DNA of 64,000 nucleotides from Fragilaria crotonensis (Eukaryota; Bacillariophyta; Fragilariophyceae; Fragilariales; Fragilariaceae), in contig JAKSYS010000015.1 of assembly GCA_022925895.1 (NCBI GenBank), positions 186,001 through 250,000 of the forward strand, in the 5' to 3' direction. Under the pieces are notes generated by a model. It had not been told where the DNA came from, ran no database searches, and saw only the letters and a list, made by a program, of their open reading frames with translations. Below are positions 57,364 through 64,000 of the stretch, piece after piece (the first letter of the stretch is position 1; each line of letters begins with the position of its first letter). The position numbers were made by a program, and so were the translations under genes.

Positions 57364-57487
57364 TAAGCATCTAAGACTTGCATTTACTTGCATCTTTGAC
57401 ATTAGAATGTCTTGTAGTAGTACGTGCCAATTACGAACGCAGCGAAGTTGCTCATGAAAGCAGTGTGACGAGGGACTCACGCACTTC

Positions 57488-57913
57488 GAGTCTTTCCGAA
57501 GGATTCCATTATCGTCGACTGCTTCAAATTCATTTGTTTCTTTCTTTTCTCAAGTCGCCGCACCTTCCTACGAGATACAGGATTACTTCCATCAGAATTC
57601 TCCCCAATGGTGTACGCTGCGTAGTCTCCAAAGTGACTCTCCTGATGTTCGGCTTCGCTCGAGGTCGTTTCTTAGCGTTCATTTGCCATTCGTCATCATC
57701 TTCGTCATCATGCTCATCAAAGACTGTTGCTATGATTCCATCTGCGTCTACGGGTTGAGGTGAAGTTCTCTCCACTGGCACATGCTCGTGCAGGGGAACG
57801 TTGGATACTAGAACGCGGGGTCGGTTATGAATTACTTCGTCCCAATCAATGGAGCTCTCCGGTGGTGGCCCCAACAATTCAGCTGCGCGTCTGGATAGCG
57901 TGATACTCGTCAT
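57488..57913 (-). CDS. Hypothetical small acidic protein
   Basis: The ATG at 57913 begins MTSITLSRRAAELLGPPPES. The body is acidic (FDEHDDEDDDEW) and then basic (KKRPRAKPNIRRVTLE). The single-exon frame ends at 57530. A GTAATC donor after GRILME and an AAG acceptor would remove about 69 bp and end the protein as STIMESFGKTRSA at 57488, which looks more natural. The acidic patch plus basic tract recalls small nuclear proteins, but no family is recognised. It is divergent from the TRMT2A-like gene. Confidence 0.5.
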
Positions 57914-58254
57914 TATAAAGATTCATTGACTTGTGTGTTGTATGCGTCGATCATAATGAGTATGACGTACAAAGATGGCAACAGCAACGTGTGCACGCGC
58001 ATATGATGGTGAGGATTTGAGAGAATCGAATTGAAAAATTGGCGCGCGATCTTTGCGATTTGTGTCTTGTATCTGTCCGTCAACCAGAAAACGCGTCCGT
58101 CCGTCCGAGTCCGTACCGGACGCATCTTAACAATTCACTCCATCCAACTGAAGAACCAGCGTATTACAACAACGATGGACATTCCAATACCTCTGCAAAC
58201 TTGATACCTGCTGATTCCTGATACTGAACTTGATTACACTCAAACTAGACATAG

Positions 58255-60305
58255 ATGACAATGACAGACCCAGCTGAAGAACCTAATGATTCTCCTATCA
58301 TTCGAGAGGATCCTGATGCCGCGGAGGTAGAAGTGGATGCGGTAAAGGTATCAAACAACATTCCAACCCAGATGGTACAAACCGAGGATGACACCATTCA
58401 TGCAAATGACGACGGTCCGGAAAACACATGGGATCACTCGAATCGCCGCGTCATGATTTATGGAGTGCTAAAGTATTTGAAAAACAAGGATATACCGAAA
58501 ATGGTGAAGAAATGGCTACATTCACATCCAGATCCAAGCTCGATTGTCCTCTCCAAATGGAAGAAGGCTCCCAATGGGTCATGGGTAATGCTGACCTGCG
58601 AGACAGAGGAAATGGCAACTAACCTCATCAAATATTTCACTGAGAACACAGTTTTGAATGAAAAGGGCAAACAACTCACTGCTGCCAAGGCGGAGACAAC
58701 TGACAACAAACGGAAACGGGAGAATGAAGACGACGACAGGCCTACTAGCAAGCGAAACCAACAGGATCGTCGTTGACCGACGACCAAGTGCGTGACAAGC
58801 TGATACCTCTTTGGCGGTCACCGTACGAGGATCAGTTGGACCAAAAGCTCAAAACCATGATCAAAAAGTCTGCGATGCGCATCTGCTCGGAAACGAAAAA
58901 GAAGTTCCTTTCGCTCCAAAAAGAAGCAAAACGCAATTCCAATGTGAAGCCAGTCGAAATGTACGCATGGCTAAATTCAAAGCGGTCCATTGCAGTGAAT
59001 GATGTGATTGCGTCTCCACAGAAACATGCGTACCGCAACAAGAATGAGTTTACCTTTGGCTATAGAACTGAAACGCTTGAAACCGACGGCCAAGTCAAGC
59101 AGATCCCTTCCACAGGATTCTTGGCAGCCGGCTGGTCCGGTGGAGTCAGCCGACCGCACATTTGTACGAATGTTCCATGGGAGGCCTGCGCTGTCGCAGA
59201 CATTGTCGAGGAGTTCCTCCAAACGAGTCCCATCCCTCCGTATGATTCCAAGACTCACTGTGGCCTATGGCGTGTTCTGACGATACGTTCCTCCAAACGC
59301 ACCAAGGAATGTATGGTTATTATTCAACACGCTCCTCCCACTGGTGGGCTGGGTGTGGCTGAGAAGCAAGACTTTTCGAATGTTTTTGAATCCGAGCAAC
59401 AACGTCTCGTTAAGCTATTAGTGGAGCGTGACTTGCCCATGCCAGAAAGAACAGTTGACGTCGAAGAACAGCATTTTCCCTTGCGAGTGACATCCATTTT
59501 TTTCCAAGAGTATGATGGGCTTTCCACACCACCTCCTGAACATCCTGTGCAGCATGCCTATGGGAAGATGTGCATGACCGAGCAACTTGGAGATTGCAAG
59601 TTTCAAATTTCACCCGGAGCGTTCTTTCAAGTTAACACGGAATGCGCAGAGCTGCTATATCAAATTGTGGTTGATAACATCAAAGAAGTGTGCCCTTCGG
59701 ATTCGCTCCTTTTGGACGTTTGCTGTGGAACTGGGTCAATCGGCCTTACTTGCATGAAGCAGGGAGCTGTTTCGACAGTGGTTGGGGTTGACATCTCTGA
59801 ACCTGCCATCTCCGATGCGAATGCAAATGCGAAGCTCAATGGCTTGGAGCAGAACGTTCGATTTATTGCTTCCAAAGCGGAAGCGGTCATGGGCCACGAA
59901 ACAAATAAGCTAAAGAGCCGAGGCAAAGAGCATTCGGTAGTTGCTGTGGTGGATCCGGCGAGAGAGGGCTTACACCAAGATGTGATTCGTTCCATTCGTA
60001 TGACCGAGACCATACAGCGACTTGTTTATGTATCCTGCAATCCGACGGGTTCTCTCATCCAGGATGCCGCTATCCTGTGCGCGCCGCCATCGAAACGGTT
60101 CAAGGGACGAGCATTCCGCCCCACCTTTGCACAGCCAGTTGACATGTTCCCACTGAGTGACCACTGTGAGATGGTCATGGTTTTTGATCGCATGACTGAC
60201 GAAGACGAATTCGGAATGTCCAATGCGATGACGGACAGCACCGAATTGCGTGCCAGCTCCGAGTCCACAACAGAGAATTCTGCTCAAGAAGGAGCTGCCA
60301 ACTGA
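58255..60305 (+). CDS. TRMT2A-like tRNA (uracil-5)-methyltransferase
   Basis: Makes m5U54 in tRNA with SAM. The N-terminal part is acidic and then RRM-like (NRRVMIYGVLKYLKNKD, APNGSWVMLTCETEEMA). A linker AKPTGSSLTDDQVRDKLIPL follows, as in TRMT2A, then the RumA-type domain: ISPGAFFQVNTECAELLY, motif I LLDVCCGTGSIGL, VVDPAREGLHQD and catalytic cysteine YVSCNPTGSL. The frame breaks once near 58750 where one A is missing from AGCAAGCG, making two pieces that overlap by four bases. I read it as one gene of about 680 residues. The C-terminus adds a serine/threonine-rich tail. It may act in the nucleus or cytosol. Confidence 0.88.
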
Positions 60306-60309
60306 GTCC

Positions 60310-61300
60310 GTATCTAGGTTAGACGGCCAGTTTGTCGGAATAAGCGGGATCACTGATCCCGATTTCGGATGAGTGCAGTCCTTGAGCATTTCTTTCACAT
60401 GCCCGGCATGATTCAATCTCCGCGACAACTAAACGTTCCATCGTTCTCGACCGGGGCATTTTACGTGTTCGTGTTATTTGTACTCCTGTCACACCACATA
60501 TAAAACATAAAAGTCATCGATTCGGGAATGTAGAACGGAGTAACCTTTCATTTTATCATACTCCGACGATACATAGATAACATCCATTTCATGATTTCTC
60601 CGAATGCCAGCTTTGAATAGAAATATGGAAAAATGTTTTATGGAGTAGTCTACATTCCGCAGATGTCAAAACAATTTTATCGCTTCAGAACTCCAACTCG
60701 TGATAACAAAGTCACGAACTTGACTCCTTATGACCCGTGACTACCAGTGCTAGATTAGATCTCCGAACATCGACGCAAGACTCGAAGGAACCACCCCTAT
60801 CGCACGTCTGTAAAATGAACCAGGAACAATAGGGATGTTCGTGAGTTAGAGTCATCGTCTCGTTATGTTTCCATTCGAGGAGGACCAAGTACAACGCGTT
60901 TATGTCCCTCCGCATAGGACATTTAGAGGCATAAGCGAGATCGTAGTGACATACGGGCACATATGTCGCTATGTCGTTCCGTCAAAATCCCCTAAATAGG
61001 TTTATCTACGGGTACGATACGACACTTACTAATATACAACGCGACATACAGGGGGGGGGGGCATTTATAGCCAAGGGTGACGCCCATCCACAGATTCAAC
61101 ACCCACGGTGTGCTGTAGTAGTGCTCATCATTCATACTTGCAGGAGTAGCACTTTAAGCCGTACCATTTGTTGCATTCGCATCGTGCACAGAAAGTGCCC
61201 TATTCAGTTGTTGCGATCTCCTTTTACAACAACTCCAACGTCAAGTTATTGACAACGACAGTCACACTGTTGTACTTCGAAGACAAAGAAAGGGTGATAG
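60310..61300. other. Intergenic region with an 11-G run
   Basis: No gene recognised. 61051-61061 is a homopolymer of eleven Gs, unusual for this window. Its position, 240 bp upstream of the next ATG, is in promoter or 5' UTR space. Confidence 0.6.
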
Positions 61301-61303
61301 AAA

Positions 61304-63043
61304 ATGATGCCAACAAACACGAACTCTGAGAGCAATCGCGAACCGTCTCCGTTTCCTAGCAGTATGGACGAGTGGAAACGTCAGAAAAGCCAGATCGCTA
61401 TTGAATCTGATAGTGAAGGTTCCGACCACAACCGTCAGGTGCTTGAAACGTCAAGGCGATCCATGTCCTCCAGGACAGCGACTGGGACATGTGCGACAAC
61501 TGGTTCTGACAGTCTCGTCTTATCGTCCGACAGCAAGAAGAAGAAGAAGAAAGAGAAGAAGAAGTCGAAGAAGAGTAAGACGAAGAAGGATAAAGACAAG
61601 GAATCAGACAAGAAGAAAAAGACTAGGCGAAAGGAAGCGGTGACGATGGACGATGACAACCACTCCACCGTAACTGAAAGCGAGGAAAAGATTGTGGACG
61701 AGCTCTGCACGTTCCTGTCCAACACTCTCTCAAATGGTAACAAAACCGAGTCGTTCCTTCGATTGCTATCAGCGAGTTCCGCCCAACAAACAGCAAGCGC
61801 TATCCCTGAGGAGGATTATGGCGACCAATACAACGCGCTTCAGTCACCAGAGCCATCGGTGTGTGGCTCGTACTCTTCGCACTTCACGACGATGTCAACG
61901 CTGCGCTCGGACGTGGGTCACAGCAGGTCATGGTGGACGGCTGTGGACGCCCCTTCGATATCATCTGGTGTGACTTCCAACCGATCAATGCCAAGGTACA
62001 GTCAGCGAGAACCATCCATTCGAGGTCCTGCTCACAAGTCTTTGCGGGAGCCAACGATGGGATCAGCAGAACTGGTGTCCCCACTGAGCGCGATATCCTC
62101 TTCCCTAAAAGGGGCAGGCATTCGACATTCAAATCCGCCATCGGTCGCTGTCACGGGCCGCCACAAGTTGGATATAATACCGAGCTCGGAATCACCAAGT
62201 CTAAATCGCAAAAATGTTGCGTTGCCCGGGGGTTCAATGTCAGAACTTCGTATGCACTCCGCGTTGAGACATCAGATGGCTGGTACGGAAGAATCCACGC
62301 CGGAAGATCTGTTATTCGCGCTGCCCCAAGAGTTCCGCACGTATCTACTGAGCCTCCAAGAGGAAGAGTTTGAATTTGCACGTTCAAACAAAAATGTCAA
62401 GGGACGGAACGAGACGTTTTTGATGAGCTGTGGGGGAACAAATCTACCTTTAGAGACTCGACGCGACCGAGATGCGCTAAGCGTCGTGTCCGAATTAAGT
62501 GCTTTGACTGGCATGGTCTCCCATGCTACAAAACCGATGCTTTATTCCCCAGATGGTGACTTTCTGGCTCCCGACAGCATTGACGACTCCAGCGGCGATT
62601 CTGATGATTCAGATGATGAGTCGCAATCTTCCCAAGCTGGGCTACGTCCGCCTTCCGTTGTTTCACATAATCACGTCCACAGCAGAATGCCACGTCGATC
62701 ATCGCTTTCCTCCGGTACTGGCATGGTGAAGCCGGAACAGCGTAGAGCAGTCCGTTTCGAGTCCGTCCACGTACGAGAATTTGACACAGTACTGGATTGC
62801 AATCCTGCCGTCACCGAAGGACCTGCCATTGCTCTTGGATGGGCAGTGTTATCGGAGACTGCGTTTCTTATTAGTGACAAGGACGATGACCGGCATCGGC
62901 GCTACGGCGATGCGCTCATGCTTTCGACGCATACTCGTGAGGGCATCTTGCTCAAATTCGGATTCTCTAGAATTGAAATCGACGCTGTTGTACGACGCAT
63001 TCAGAAAGCACAAAATCAGCGTCGCCGAACGGCACAAAAGTAA
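61304..63043 (+). CDS. Hypothetical protein with lysine-rich tract and diatom C-terminal motif
   Basis: 579 residues from adjacent ATGs at 61304/61307. Serine-rich disordered N-terminus, then a lysine-rich tract at about residues 77-109 (KKKKKKEKKKSKKSK), which could be a nuclear localisation signal. A predicted helical part follows (EEKIVDELCTFLSNTL), then a long polar middle with a short ordered patch LLFALPQEFRTYLLSL. Near the C-terminus RRAVRFESVHVREFDTVLDC then NPAVTEGPAIALGW matches a motif I know from many diatom proteins, V-x-F-x2-V-x-V-R-E then D/C-N-P and G-W. Its function is unknown. A final basic helix ends the protein. No intron or break seen. Confidence 0.7.
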   Translation: MMPTNTNSESNREPSPFPSSMDEWKRQKSQIAIESDSEGSDHNRQVLETSRRSMSSRTATGTCATTGSDSLVLSSDSKKKKKKEKKKSKKSKTKKDKDKESDKKKKTRRKEAVTMDDDNHSTVTESEEKIVDELCTFLSNTLSNGNKTESFLRLLSASSAQQTASAIPEEDYGDQYNALQSPEPSVCGSYSSHFTTMSTLRSDVGHSRSWWTAVDAPSISSGVTSNRSMPRYSQREPSIRGPAHKSLREPTMGSAELVSPLSAISSSLKGAGIRHSNPPSVAVTGRHKLDIIPSSESPSLNRKNVALPGGSMSELRMHSALRHQMAGTEESTPEDLLFALPQEFRTYLLSLQEEEFEFARSNKNVKGRNETFLMSCGGTNLPLETRRDRDALSVVSELSALTGMVSHATKPMLYSPDGDFLAPDSIDDSSGDSDDSDDESQSSQAGLRPPSVVSHNHVHSRMPRRSSLSSGTGMVKPEQRRAVRFESVHVREFDTVLDCNPAVTEGPAIALGWAVLSETAFLISDKDDDRHRRYGDALMLSTHTREGILLKFGFSRIEIDAVVRRIQKAQNQRRRTAQK

Positions 63044-63158
63044 GGATTCAGAGCCTTGAGTTTGCGATGGAACGCGTAGGAAAGAGCTTCCGACAACTCC
63101 TCGGCGGAGGCGGCAGCACTTCAAAATCCAAAGTTTAAGTTGTTAAGACTAAAAAGGA

Positions 63159-63984
63159 CTAAGCATGTTTGTTCAATTTATCATACAGATGCTCCCTCCA
63201 GGTCAAGATTTGCAGCGTACTCGTCAATAGGCCCTCCTTGCCACTAGGATGGAGATAGCTCTCAAGATCGCTGTCTTGGACTGAAATATCTAGAACTGTC
63301 ACAGACGTGTTCGGGACATCCAAATGTTTGACTGTCGAACCATCCTTCCCCATGTCACTAACCTCGACATGCTTAGGTAGTTGCGTGGGAACCAGTCGAG
63401 AGCAAATCGTTCTTATTATACCAGCGTGGGCCACCACTAGAACCGAGCATGCGCTCGATGGGTTATCAGAGGCGCTTCTCCGTTCAATTATCTCATCACG
63501 TGCAAGTTCAATCAACCATGCTGAAACTCGTTGCCAAACATCTTTGTCACTCTCCAGTAGCGGGATGTTGGTATCTCCGTTCGAAGCTCGCCCGAGTCGC
63601 ACCTTTAAAGCATCTTCGTATGTTAGTGCTTTCGGCAGTCCCTCCCCTAGCCCCCTTGCCCATTTCACGAAGCCTGGGTTCAACCACAAGCTCGTTCGAC
63701 GGAGCAATGAGTTGTGCAGTATGCTTTGCTCGTTCCATGTCTGAAACGAAACACCGATGGAAAGAAATGCTTTCAAGAGCATTACCTAATGCTTCCGATT
63801 GCTGAACGCCAAGGTCTGTCAGAGGAAATTCACGTTGACCTGCCACAATTCGGTTGCGATTCGCCTCTGTCTCTCCATGGCGAACCAAATACAACCGTAA
63901 CACGATCCCATCTCCACAGTCCCCTGGATCAAAGACGTTGGGGAACTTTTGCCGTGCATCACCGCAGGGATACTGTATTGACAT
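63159..63984 (-). CDS. Histidine phosphatase superfamily (phosphoglycerate-mutase-like)
   Basis: Starts at 63984 (MSIQYPCGDARQKFPNVFDP), near the window edge, so a longer N-terminus cannot be excluded. The signature LYLVRHGETEANRNRIVAGQ carries the catalytic histidine. FVSDMERAKHTAQLI supplies the second arginine region, and SVLVVAHAGIIRTI the second histidine. The frame must lose one G in the G5 run (plus-strand C5 at 63651-63655) to continue GLGEGLPKALTYEDALKVRL and end at 63159. Total about 274 residues. Substrates in this family range from phosphoglycerate to fructose-2,6-bisphosphate and small phosphomonoesters. A TIGAR- or broad-specificity-type phosphatase is likely. Confidence 0.82.
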
Positions 63985-64000
63985 GGCCGTCGCACGGGTG

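Noticed and set aside
58255-58776. Separate small RNA-binding gene upstream of the methyltransferase
   Set aside because: Overlap of four bases and the TRMT2A-style linker in the next frame show that one gene was split by a missing base.

Overview
The window looks like nuclear DNA of a diatom, probably a pennate one. The signs are introns of about 60-90 bp, plastid-type N-terminal presequences (signal peptide followed by an F-containing motif), Copia-order retroelements of a kind I associate with diatoms, and a C-terminal motif I know from diatom proteins. All assignments come from reading the sequence; no search was run.

Layout. 1-6390 is a graveyard of old retroelement pieces on the minus strand. 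6897-7581 is a small unknown gene. 8664-14575 is a whole-looking Mutator-like (MULE) DNA transposon: 32-bp perfect terminal inverted repeats, a FAR1-type transposase, a 12-copy 116-bp minisatellite and a head-to-head inverted-repeat zone. 15029-22554 holds a repeat-rich membrane metalloprotease, a DOT1-like methyltransferase and two unknown acidic proteins. 22560-26700 is gene-poor. From 26722 to 46972 the DNA is gene-dense: RCE1-type CAAX protease, two unknown proteins, SETD9-like SET protein, MSS51-like protein, a small methyltransferase, CIAO1, AFG1-like ATPase, an NADH-pyrophosphatase-type Nudix enzyme, SSU72 phosphatase, a secreted trypsin and a Spinster-like MFS carrier. 47229-53359 is a young Copia LTR element inserted in the 3' end of metE. 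Its 290-bp LTRs differ at two sites and it is flanked by a 6-bp duplication. The body of metE continues to 55638. A plastid fibrillin, a small unknown protein, a TRMT2A-like tRNA methyltransferase, a lysine/serine-rich unknown protein and a histidine phosphatase close the window.

The genes do not form one pathway; this is an ordinary eukaryotic mix, often in divergent pairs (SETD9/MSS51, CIAO1/AFG1, metE/fibrillin, 57913/TRMT2A). Two features recur. First, many otherwise convincing host genes carry single-base frame breaks, mostly at homopolymers or doubled bases, which points to residual consensus error more than to pseudogenes. Second, intergenic spacers are saturated with GTAC-centred words such as GTACCTGGTAC. 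The best candidates for something new are the MULE with its satellite cargo, the membrane metalloprotease with its 52-residue repeats and AT-AG intron, the metE/Copia allele, a perfect TCGCGA palindrome in a divergent promoter, and a four-copy motif upstream of metE.
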